Shown here: piece by piece, positions 1 to 7,679 of the stretch | Numbering within the stretch: position 1 is the stretch's first letter | How the letters are laid out: the number at the start of each line of letters is the position of its first letter | Source: Methylomonas sp. AM2-LC | GTDB lineage: Bacteria; Pseudomonadota; Gammaproteobacteria; Methylococcales; Methylomonadaceae | Length of the DNA stretch: 64,000 nt | Direction of reading: 5' to 3' | NCBI RefSeq assembly: GCF_039904985.1 | Contig: NZ_CP157005.1 | Location: 2,294,001 to 2,358,000 of the forward strand | Notes under the pieces: generated by a model | Seen by the model: the letters and a program-made list of their open reading frames with translations, nothing else | What the model was told of the DNA's origin: nothing | The model's database searches: none | Translations under genes and position numbers: made by a program

Positions 1-937
1 ATTCAGCCGAAGCAATCACATAATATGCGGGGATAGCCAGTTTTAAATTAGGCATGGACACTTCCACCACTTCCGCACCCAGTTTTTGATATTCGGCAAT
101 AGCGGCCTGTATCGCAGCGGCCATGGCGCTGTCCAAATCGGCACTGAAAAACTCTTTAGGTAAACCGATTTTCAATCCCTGCAAACTGTCGTTTAGCGTG
201 GCGCTATAGTCAGGCACAGCGGTATCCACACTGGTAGAGTCTTTCTCATCAAAACCCGCCATGGTTTGCAGCAAAATTGCCGCATCTTCGGCGCTGCGTG
301 TCATCGGTCCACCTTGATCAAGACTGGACGCATAGGCGATCATGCCATAGCGCGACACCCGACCATAGGTAGGTTTTAAGCCAGTAATGCCACATAAGGC
401 CGCTGGCTGACGAATAGAACCACCGGTATCAGTACCGGTACTGGCCGCCACCAATCCAGCCGCCACCGCCGCCGCAGAGCCACCCGAAGAGCCGCCCGGT
501 ACACAGTTTTCATCCCAAGGATTACGCACCGCACCATAATGGCTGGTTTCGTTAGAGGAACCCATGGCAAACTCATCCATATTCAGTTTGCCCAGCATCA
601 CCGCACCAGCCTGATTAAAGTGATGAATCACCGTGGCATCGTAAGGAGCAATAAAATTGTCCAGCATTTTGGAGCCGCAACTGGTTTTAATGCCTTGTGT
701 ACAAAAGATGTCTTTTTGACCCAGTGGAATACCCGTCAGTGGCCCGGCAGTGCCAGCCGCCAATGCCACATCGGCCTGTGCCGCCTGTTGCAACGCGCTT
801 TCCGCGCTAACGGTAATAAAAGCGTTCAGGTGTTGATACTGCTGAATACGCGCCAAAAAGGCCTGCGTCAGTTCCACACTGGAAAATTGTTTACTGCGCA
901 GACCCGCTGCCAGTTCGGTAAGGCTTTTGCTATGCAT
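1..937 (-). CDS. gatA: Asp-tRNA(Asn)/Glu-tRNA(Gln) amidotransferase subunit A, 3' part beyond window
   Basis: Amidase subunit of GatCAB, which in the cytoplasm converts misacylated Glu-tRNA(Gln) or Asp-tRNA(Asn) to the correct aminoacyl-tRNA using ammonia from glutamine. The 312 N-terminal residues of about 480 are present; the gene runs off the left edge. The amidase signature [14 protein letters not shown] is at residues 148-161, and the Ser-cisSer-Lys triad can be assigned to K75, S150 and S174 by the family pattern. ATG at 937 lies 9 bases after the gatC stop region with GGA a few bases upstream, so gatC-gatA is an operon, with gatB expected outside the window. Identity is secure from the conserved signature and gene order. 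Confidence 0.96.
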   Translation of the reverse strand, partial: MHSKSLTELAAGLRSKQFSSVELTQAFLARIQQYQHLNAFITVSAESALQQAAQADVALAAGTAGPLTGIPLGQKDIFCTQGIKTSCGSKMLDNFIAPYDATVIHHFNQAGAVMLGKLNMDEFAMGSSNETSHYGAVRNPWDENCVPGGSSGGSAAAVAAGLVAASTGTDTGGSIRQPAALCGITGLKPTYGRVSRYGMIAYASSLDQGGPMTRSAEDAAILLQTMAGFDEKDSTSVDTAVPDYSATLNDSLQGLKIGLPKEFFSADLDSAMAAAIQAAIAEYQKLGAEVVEVSMPNLKLAIPAYYVIASAE

Positions 938-945
938 AATCGTCC

Positions 946-1233
946 TTAATCAATCACTTTAGGTACCAGATACAATCCGGCTTCGGTTTGTGGTGCAATG
1001 CTTTGAAAACGTTGACGCTGATCGGTTTCGGTAACCACATCCGCACGCAGGCGTTGAGTTTGGTCCAGTGGATGCGCCATCGGCTTTACCCCTTGTGTGT
1101 CCAGACTTCCCATTTGCGTCATTAAATCCAGCATACCGGATAAATCTTTAGCATAATGCTCAATATCCTGTTCGGCAATTCCCAGCCGAGCCAGGTGAGC
1201 GATTTTTTTAACGTCATCTGTAGTCAACGACAT
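946..1233 (-). CDS. gatC: Asp-tRNA(Asn)/Glu-tRNA(Gln) amidotransferase subunit C
   Basis: Small 95-residue subunit that wraps around GatA and stabilises the GatCAB complex. The N-terminal helix pattern with IAHLARLGI at residues 11-19 and the C-terminal [13 protein letters not shown] stretch are typical of GatC, and the length is normal. GGAG lies 7 bases before the ATG. It is first in a gatC-gatA operon and divergent from mreB across a 239-base spacer. Nothing is unusual in the gene itself. Confidence 0.95.
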   Translation of the reverse strand: MSLTTDDVKKIAHLARLGIAEQDIEHYAKDLSGMLDLMTQMGSLDTQGVKPMAHPLDQTQRLRADVVTETDQRQRFQSIAPQTEAGLYLVPKVID

Positions 1234-1472
1234 GTATTGGCTCCGTGTTTTTTAAAATATTCTTGTATTGTACTTAAGTGCTTTAGTTTGAGTGTGCCAG
1301 CACCCGCCCAGAAGCGGGAAACCCTATCAAGTTCTTGACTGCAACAAGGCTGATGGCAAAGCCCCTGACACTATCTGAAGTACAATTTATATAAATATAA
1401 TACTTTATATCTTGCCCAACTGCCCGCTTGATTGTTAAAGTAGCAGGATTTACAGTGCGTTCTGGGGTAATC

Positions 1473-2516
1473 ATGTTTAAACGAATTCGTGGCCTTTTTT
1501 CCAACGATCTATCTATCGATCTGGGAACGGCAAACACACTAATTTACGTTCCAGGCCAAGGTATAGTTCTAAACGAACCATCCGTTGTGGCTATCAAAGA
1601 AGATAAAGTCAGAGGACAAAAGACCATCGCTGCGATTGGTGCTGACGCTAAAAATATGCTGGGTCGTACCCCCGGCAACATTACCGCCATCCGGCCCTTA
1701 AAAGATGGCGTGATTGCAGATTTCGCGGTCACTGAACGCATGCTCAGACATTTTATTAAAAAAGTACACGAAAACAAATTATTAAGACCCAGTCCACGTA
1801 TTTTGATTTGTGTACCTTGCGGTTCCACACAAGTAGAAAGACGCGCCATTCGCGAATCTGCGGCTATGGCTGGCGCACGTGAAGTATATTTGATAGAAGA
1901 GCCCATGTCAGCCGCAGTCGGTGCCGGTTTACCAGTCGATACAGCCCATGGTTCTATGGTGTTGGATATTGGCGGTGGTACTTCCGAAGTGGCGGTAATC
2001 TCTTTAAATGGTATCGTTTATTCAGCTTCAGTACGTATCGGTGGCGATCGCTTCGACGAATCCATTATCAGCTATGTGCGCCGTAACTACGGCACCCTGA
2101 TTGGTGAAGCCACTGCCGAAAAAATCAAACACGAAATCGGTGCCGCATACCCAGGCAGTGAAGTACGGGAAATGCAAGTCACGGGTCGCAATCTGGCCGA
2201 AGGTATACCGCGTAGCTTTATGTTAAACAGTAACGAAATACTGGAAGCCTTGCAAGAACCTTTGTCGGGCATTATCAGTGCCGTACGCGTGGCACTGGAA
2301 CAAACCCCACCCGAACTGGGTGCCGATGTTGCCAGTCGCGGTATCGTGCTGACCGGCGGTGGAGCCTTGCTGAAAGATATTGACCGCTTGGTATCCGAAG
2401 AAACTGGCTTACCCGTTTACATCGCCGATGATCCGTTAACCTGTGTAGCCCGCGGTGGCGGTATGGTATTAGAAATGCTGGATTCCAAAGGCGCTTCTGC
2501 GTTTTCTCTGGAATAA
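1473..2516 (+). CDS. mreB: rod-shape-determining actin homologue MreB
   Basis: Bacterial actin that polymerises under the inner membrane and guides the elongasome (MreCD, RodA, PBP2). The 347-residue product has the phosphate-1 loop DLGTANT, the phosphate-2 loop DIGGGTSE and the adenosine motif GGGALL. An ATG at 1428 is also in frame, but 1473 gives the usual [11 protein letters not shown]-terminus and follows GGGG at short spacing. A TATAAT-like box is at 1396-1401 without a clear -35 partner. mreC is not downstream: mreCD-mrdA-rodA begin about 16 kb away at 18.6 kb, which is unusual because mreBCD are normally contiguous. Confidence 0.96.
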   Translation: MFKRIRGLFSNDLSIDLGTANTLIYVPGQGIVLNEPSVVAIKEDKVRGQKTIAAIGADAKNMLGRTPGNITAIRPLKDGVIADFAVTERMLRHFIKKVHENKLLRPSPRILICVPCGSTQVERRAIRESAAMAGAREVYLIEEPMSAAVGAGLPVDTAHGSMVLDIGGGTSEVAVISLNGIVYSASVRIGGDRFDESIISYVRRNYGTLIGEATAEKIKHEIGAAYPGSEVREMQVTGRNLAEGIPRSFMLNSNEILEALQEPLSGIISAVRVALEQTPPELGADVASRGIVLTGGGALLKDIDRLVSEETGLPVYIADDPLTCVARGGGMVLEMLDSKGASAFSLE

Positions 2517-2552
2517 AATCGTCCCCGGATGCACTTCAGTTAATTCGACATA

Positions 2553-2594
2553 TGTAGCCTGGATGCAATGAAATGGAATCCGGGGCTCGAAGCC
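2553..2594. repeat. dispersed intergenic repeat, TAGCCTGGATGC family, copy 1
   Basis: Begins TGTAGCCTGGATGCAATG and ends with ATCCGGGG then CTCGAAGCC. CCTGGAT and ATCCGGG can pair with one G-T wobble, so the core can fold as a hairpin. Related copies are at 25458-25500, 33129-33180 and 37767-37810, all between genes. It lies in the 3' space between mreB and the convergent kinase-like gene. Confidence 0.8.
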
Positions 2595-2697
2595 AAAACA
2601 TGTCAAAAATGATCAAACAACCATAATGACAAGTAGGGTGTCAGCAAAATAACTGCCGACACCCGTTACCTGACACACCACCAACAGCCTGTGCATG

Positions 2698-4596
2698 TCA
2701 CCAATGCAATGCCCGCAGACGTGGAAATTTTTTGTGCTGATGTTCCTGCATTCTAATCATCACATTCACTAAAGCCGATAAGGCATCCACCACATAAGGG
2801 CCTTTGTTCAACATTACGCATTCAGCCCTTACCGCCATGGCAGCATCGGTAAATTCGGGTCTGGATTTTGTGCCTTTTTTAGCGATAGATTCCAATACTT
2901 GTGTTGCCCAAATTACCGGTACATGTGCCGCCTCACATAGCCAAAGCAATTCTTCCTGTATTTCCGCCAGTCGCGCACTGCCCAGTTCCACCGCCAAATC
3001 GCCACGCGCAATCATAATACCCAAGCTATGACGGCCTATAGTGCCAAGTATGATTTCCGGCATGTTCTTAACGGCTCTGTTAGTTTCAATTTTGGCGATA
3101 ATCGGTAAGTCTGTGGCGCTGCGTTTAGCCAATTCCTCAATCAAATATTCCATGTCTGCTTGCGATTCTACGAAAGAAAAGCCCACTAAATCAGCATGCT
3201 CACACACAAAATCCAGATCTTCCAGGTCTTTTTCACTTAAGGGCGGTAAGGCCAGATTCGTGGCAGGAAAATTAATGCCCTTATCACTCATTATTTTTAC
3301 ACCCCGAGTACCTGCTCGGGTAACACGCAGTAAAGCACCGTCTTCATTAATAGCGGTCACTTCGGCACCTAATTTGCCATCATCTATCCACACCGGGTCG
3401 CCAACAGTCAAGCGGCTGACAACCTCATTCAAAGTGCAACCTATGTATGCTGGTTTGATAATAGCTCCCTCTTTATCGTACTCAGCGGGCGCTCCCTCTA
3501 TACTGTGTTCGGTCAGTAACAGTAAATCATCTTTAAATAGCAGAATAGTCTGTGCTTGTCCTGAAAAGCTACCCAGCCTGCCAGTGCCTACAGACTGTTC
3601 AGAATCTTCAGCCGGGTTAAACAGAGTAAGCTCAGTACCGGATTCCAGATAACTACTTTGCTCACAACAAACCTGTAATTCTCCATCCGCTAAGATAGTT
3701 TCAACTATCAGTTTGCGTGCTTTGCCACGCACATCGGTAAAAGCCAGTTCCGAACCCACTGTCAACTGGCGAAAAAAGTCATCACTAAGTCCAATTTTAA
3801 ACTCTACAGTTTCTGTATCCACTGCTGGCTTGGCTGGCAGCGCAGTATTGTAAAGTATCAGTCGGCCGGGTTTTATGCATTTACCGTAGGCATTACATTT
3901 TATTTTGATGTGGTGAATGGCAGGGCCAAGCTGTATGGCACCGGTTCTGATTTTATGACCAGCCAGATCCATCAAAATACGACAGCGCCTGCCCGATTCG
4001 GCTTCTGCTCTGCGCACGTTTCTGATCATGGCTTGCCAGATACTGGTCTGATCATGCGCACAATTAATGCGCGCACAGGTCATGCCTTTCTGCAACAACT
4101 CGCAAATCAATTGATAATCCCAAGCCGCTTCAGTACCAAGTGTCACCATGACATGCGCTTTACTTTTTTCGAAATAAGGCCCAAATAATTCAATGGTGTG
4201 CTGGTCGAGTAACTGCTGCCCGCGCGAGAAACCATATTCGCTGGGATTTTTGCCATCAGAAACATAACCCGGTTCTGTTGCACGGCGCAAAATATCGATT
4301 ACTGCATCCAGGGTAGACAGTACAGAGGCTTCCGCTCTTCCCAGGGATGATAAACCCAGTTGTGCCAAGCGCAATTGCAAGTGCCTTAGGTCGAATTGTC
4401 GGAGCGCTAAATATTGCGCCAGATTAATCGCACTTTTGGTAAACACCCCAGAGCGGTAAAGCGTCGAGTATTTTGCTAACCGATAAGCGGCGTTCTCAAC
4501 CACACTTTTGCGTATGGAACACATTTCGTTCAACAATTGTTTTAGTATCAATTGATAGGAATCATCACTTGCAAGCACAGAAGCCGTATTCGTCAT
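2698..4596 (-). CDS. pyruvate kinase-like protein with N-terminal extension and no C-terminal allosteric domain
   Basis: The 632-residue product contains a pyruvate kinase barrel: substrate-region stretch VMVTLGTEAAW near residue 150, IIAKIET, the active-site signature MIARGDLAVELG and PVIWATQVLE. About 140 mostly helical residues precede the barrel. The product ends soon after AECVMLNKGPYVVDA, where ordinary enzymes have MLSGETA and then an allosteric C-terminal domain of about 120 residues. The region between the barrel halves is also long. ATG at 4596 is chosen because AGGA lies 8 bases upstream; the ATG at 4605 overlaps that site. Role by family: phosphoenolpyruvate plus ADP to pyruvate plus ATP. 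Whether this divergent form is catalytic or regulatory is unknown. Confidence 0.8.
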   Translation of the reverse strand: MTNTASVLASDDSYQLILKQLLNEMCSIRKSVVENAAYRLAKYSTLYRSGVFTKSAINLAQYLALRQFDLRHLQLRLAQLGLSSLGRAEASVLSTLDAVIDILRRATEPGYVSDGKNPSEYGFSRGQQLLDQHTIELFGPYFEKSKAHVMVTLGTEAAWDYQLICELLQKGMTCARINCAHDQTSIWQAMIRNVRRAEAESGRRCRILMDLAGHKIRTGAIQLGPAIHHIKIKCNAYGKCIKPGRLILYNTALPAKPAVDTETVEFKIGLSDDFFRQLTVGSELAFTDVRGKARKLIVETILADGELQVCCEQSSYLESGTELTLFNPAEDSEQSVGTGRLGSFSGQAQTILLFKDDLLLLTEHSIEGAPAEYDKEGAIIKPAYIGCTLNEVVSRLTVGDPVWIDDGKLGAEVTAINEDGALLRVTRAGTRGVKIMSDKGINFPATNLALPPLSEKDLEDLDFVCEHADLVGFSFVESQADMEYLIEELAKRSATDLPIIAKIETNRAVKNMPEIILGTIGRHSLGIMIARGDLAVELGSARLAEIQEELLWLCEAAHVPVIWATQVLESIAKKGTKSRPEFTDAAMAVRAECVMLNKGPYVVDALSALVNVMIRMQEHQHKKFPRLRALHW

Positions 4597-5016
4597 TGCT
4601 ATCATCCTGAAAAGTTGAAGTGTAGGGGATTTGCCCAGGCTAATTATCCAAAATTAGAGCGCTAAGACCCTCTTAGGTTCAAATAACAATACATATAATG
4701 AGTTTATTTTATCGTTATAGATAGCTTAAAAATAAAATGGCCAAAATTAGTTAATTGCTTGTTTTAGGCACTCATTAAAATTGCGGGGTAATGAAGAAAG
4801 CAGTCAAGGATATTAATTTTTATTAAACTGGGCTACGTCATTAGTGTTCAATCAAAAGCGCTATGCATAATGTTAAAAAATAGTGCAGGCAATTGCTGCA
4901 GTCAAGCAGATTGTTGGCTCTAGTCAGCATGAGTGAAAATGCATAGAAAAATTAAAGCATTCCTGGTAAATTAGTCATCACTGTATATCGTCAACCCTCT
5001 GTTTTTGGATTTGCTT
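4597..5016. other. 420-base divergent spacer
   Basis: AT-rich region between the divergent kinase-like and rhomboid genes, presumably carrying both promoters. I see no RNA gene, no palindrome of note and no convincing coding frame. Confidence 0.6.
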
Positions 5017-6474
5017 ATGCTGATTGTCCCTGTTGGTCGTAAACCGGATTGGAGGCGTCCACCTATCGTTACGCTGTTGCTGGTGCTGGTTAATTGCTTT
5101 GTGTTTTTTGGCTTCCAGTACAAAGATTACCAAGCCAGAGACTTGGCGGCCGTATATTATTTTCAGCACGATCTACAAACTATCGAATTTCCACGCTACG
5201 AAGCATATTTGCGCCAACAGGGTCAAGTGGAAAAAGCGGATAAAATAGCGCAAAAAATCGAGAAAAAAGACTATAGCGTATTAGGCGAATTAGAACATGA
5301 TCGCGTATTTCTCAAGTCTTTAGCGGCAGATAAAATAGTGAAAGATAACGAACGTATCTACTATACCTGGAAACCGCAACGCCAAGAATTTAACCGCATG
5401 TTAGGTACGCGTTTTTCAGATCGTTACGCTTTTGACAGTCGCGACCTAAAACCCATTACCTTTATTAGCCACCAGTTTATGCATGCTGGATTTGGACATT
5501 TATTCGGCAATATGCTGATATTGTTACTGGTAGGCTATATCGTTGAAGATGCACTGGGCAGTGTGCGTTTTTTGCTGTTTTACCTGCTGGGAGGGATGGG
5601 AGCCGCCAGCGTGTTTTGGGCCGCCAGTTTAGGACATGACATTGCTCTGGTAGGGGCTTCTGGGTCTATTGCCGCAGTCATGGGTATGTACACGGTATTG
5701 TTTGGTTTACGCAAAATTGAGTTCTTCTATTGGATTTTAATCTATTTCGATCTGGCTAGATTACCCGCCATTGTCTTATTACCGGTATGGGTCGGCAATG
5801 AGATTTACCAGAAATTATCCACACCCGAAAGTAATGTCGCTTATATGGCTCATGCCGGTGGTTTGGTGACAGGTGCCTTGTTGGTGTACATGGCGCGATT
5901 ACTGGGTAAGCTTAAAGTGGACACCGAGTTTGAGCAGGAAGCAGCGCAGGGTGGATACAAGCAGGAATTAGAACTGGCAGACGCTTTAATGCACAAACTG
6001 GAGATAGACAAAGCGCGACAGGCCTATTTTATTTTATTGGAAAAATATCCCGGCCACCCGGAACTATTGGCCAAGCTGTTTAACCTATGCAAAAACCAAC
6101 CCTTAAGTACGCACTTTCAACGCCTATCATCCAAAGTGTTTGCCTTAAGCAGCAAAGACGATACCAGTGTGGCGTTGCAAGCTCAAATGTACAAAATACA
6201 TATGCAAATTGCCAGTTCGCCAAAGATTAAGCAAACTCAAGCATTGGATTTGATCGCCCGTTTTATCCATTTTCATCATCTCAGCCAAGCAGAGCATTTA
6301 CTGGAAAAACTGCTACAAAATGCAAGTGACGACCTTAAATTGCCCGGCTTGCTGGCCGCTTTGATTAAACGCCAGCGTCTGGCCGGAAAAGCCGAACATG
6401 CAGAAAAAAACCGGCAGCGTTTACAATTGCTTTTTCCCGATTCCCAAGAAGCCAGAGTACTGGAGTCGCTGTAG
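5017..6474 (+). CDS. rhomboid-family intramembrane serine protease with C-terminal helical-repeat domain
   Basis: Integral inner-membrane protease (485 residues) that cleaves substrates within the bilayer. Visible motifs are HAGFGHLFGNM (first catalytic-core helix), GASGS with the nucleophile near S215 and MAHAGG with the catalytic His near H279. A charged, soluble insertion of roughly 100 residues separates the first membrane helix from the core. The last 180 residues look like TPR-type helices (repeats of A..Y..LL.KYPGHPELL type) and probably face the cytoplasm. ATG 5017 has GGA upstream; a TTG at 5005 is an alternative start. It is a single gene, convergent with the flavin reductase gene. 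Confidence 0.9.
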   Translation: MLIVPVGRKPDWRRPPIVTLLLVLVNCFVFFGFQYKDYQARDLAAVYYFQHDLQTIEFPRYEAYLRQQGQVEKADKIAQKIEKKDYSVLGELEHDRVFLKSLAADKIVKDNERIYYTWKPQRQEFNRMLGTRFSDRYAFDSRDLKPITFISHQFMHAGFGHLFGNMLILLLVGYIVEDALGSVRFLLFYLLGGMGAASVFWAASLGHDIALVGASGSIAAVMGMYTVLFGLRKIEFFYWILIYFDLARLPAIVLLPVWVGNEIYQKLSTPESNVAYMAHAGGLVTGALLVYMARLLGKLKVDTEFEQEAAQGGYKQELELADALMHKLEIDKARQAYFILLEKYPGHPELLAKLFNLCKNQPLSTHFQRLSSKVFALSSKDDTSVALQAQMYKIHMQIASSPKIKQTQALDLIARFIHFHHLSQAEHLLEKLLQNASDDLKLPGLLAALIKRQRLAGKAEHAEKNRQRLQLLFPDSQEARVLESL

Positions 6475-6536
6475 TGTTAAGCATTTTGCTTAGTCAATGC
6501 TGGCATTAAGCCACTATTCAAGGTAAAGGTAAGCTG

Positions 6537-6556
6537 GCATCGGGGGGTGCCGATGC
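6537..6556. terminator. GC hairpin between convergent genes, possible bidirectional terminator
   Basis: GCATCGG at 6537-6543 pairs with CCGATGC at 6550-6556 around a 6-base loop. It lies 63 bases after the rhomboid stop and 101 bases beyond the convergent flavin reductase stop. No long T run follows, so intrinsic termination is only a guess. Confidence 0.4.
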
Positions 6557-6656
6557 TATTGACGCAGCACTCACGACAGATGCGCATCCATAGTTATCAG
6601 CTTAAAATGGGGGCATGTGTCAAGCAAAACCAAAGCGCATGGCAAACATAATACAG

Positions 6657-7199
6657 TCAAATACCGGTTGGAATTTTGGATGCCATCATTTTTTTTCGAT
6701 CCAGTGTGCGCCCATCAACTATAAACGAGCCATCACCCACGGCATGGATAGTCCGTTTCTCAGAATGTAAGGGGTCAAAGTAGGCGGCAACAGCATCCAA
6801 AATCACTATATTGTGTTTTTTGACGATATCACTAACCTTACATTCAATATTCGCTAAACATTCTTTAATCAATGGCGCATTGACAATTTTACCTTGCACA
6901 GCGGTCAGCTTAAATTGGGCAAATTTGTCCGTATCACTACCCGAGCAAGTACCTATGCCGATGACTGTATCTATCATGTCAACAGTGGGTATTGCAATCA
7001 CACACTCTCTTGTTTTGCATAGAGCGGCAAACGAATAATTCCATTGCCCCGTGCATATGGCAAATGTAGGGGTAAAATCCAACACCATAGTCCACGAAAG
7101 GGTCATGATATTATTTTTCAAGCCATCATTAGTGGTGATTAGTACCACAGGTCCAGGTTCTATCAAGGTAAACGCTTTACTCATGTCAAACGCATTCAT
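6657..7199 (-). CDS. flavin reductase family protein (FMN-binding split barrel)
   Basis: 180 residues matching the flavin-reductase-like split-barrel family (flavoredoxin type): an N-terminal GPVVLITT strand, then the NNIMTLSWTMVLDFTPTFAI segment that forms the FMN phosphate-binding region, and a CVIAIPT strand. Such proteins bind FMN and reduce flavin with NAD(P)H or act in electron transfer; the specific partner cannot be told. The start is well defined: AAGGAGG lies 7 bases upstream of the ATG at 7199. No oxygenase or hydrolase gene is adjacent that would fix a pathway. Confidence 0.85.
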   Translation of the reverse strand: MNAFDMSKAFTLIEPGPVVLITTNDGLKNNIMTLSWTMVLDFTPTFAICTGQWNYSFAALCKTRECVIAIPTVDMIDTVIGIGTCSGSDTDKFAQFKLTAVQGKIVNAPLIKECLANIECKVSDIVKKHNIVILDAVAAYFDPLHSEKRTIHAVGDGSFIVDGRTLDRKKMMASKIPTGI

Positions 7200-7679
7200 T
7201 TAATTACCTCCTTACCATCAGTTACGCCTAACTTTTTGCGTCACAACATTATTGAACCTGTACTTTCGCACTATTTTAATGAATGCGCACCACCTGTGTG
7301 CGTTAAAGGGGAGGTGGAATTAAGATAACTGACATCTACACTTTAAATTACATTGAATTTTAAGCCTTTATTAAAATTAATGATGATTTCTACTCTTCAT
7401 AAAAATTTTGGCGTAATGCTTGCTTAATCAGCAGAATGCAGATAAGCATGGAAAAAAAGACATTAGCGATTTGCAACATTTTAATAATCGCATAAATACC
7501 TTAACCCAACCATTAACCCAACCCAACATCCCAGAAATCATTGAGAAAAAGCATCAGATGCCTAAACACAACTGTTTAATTAAGCACAGCAACAAGAAAC
7601 AAATAGGCGATTAGCTTACTTGTTATCCTCAACCAACTACACCGATTGGAAATAGTATTGAACATGCGGAAAACTTTTT
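7200..7679. other. 480-base divergent spacer
   Basis: Lies between the divergent flavin reductase and CheW-domain genes. A 64-codon frame at 7420-7614 has no ribosome site and an Asn/His/Lys-rich composition and is not supported. No clear regulatory palindrome was recognised. Confidence 0.5.

Noticed and set aside
7420..7614. 64-codon open frame upstream of the CheW-domain gene
   Set aside because: No ribosome site, Asn/His/Lys-rich composition, and position in a promoter spacer.
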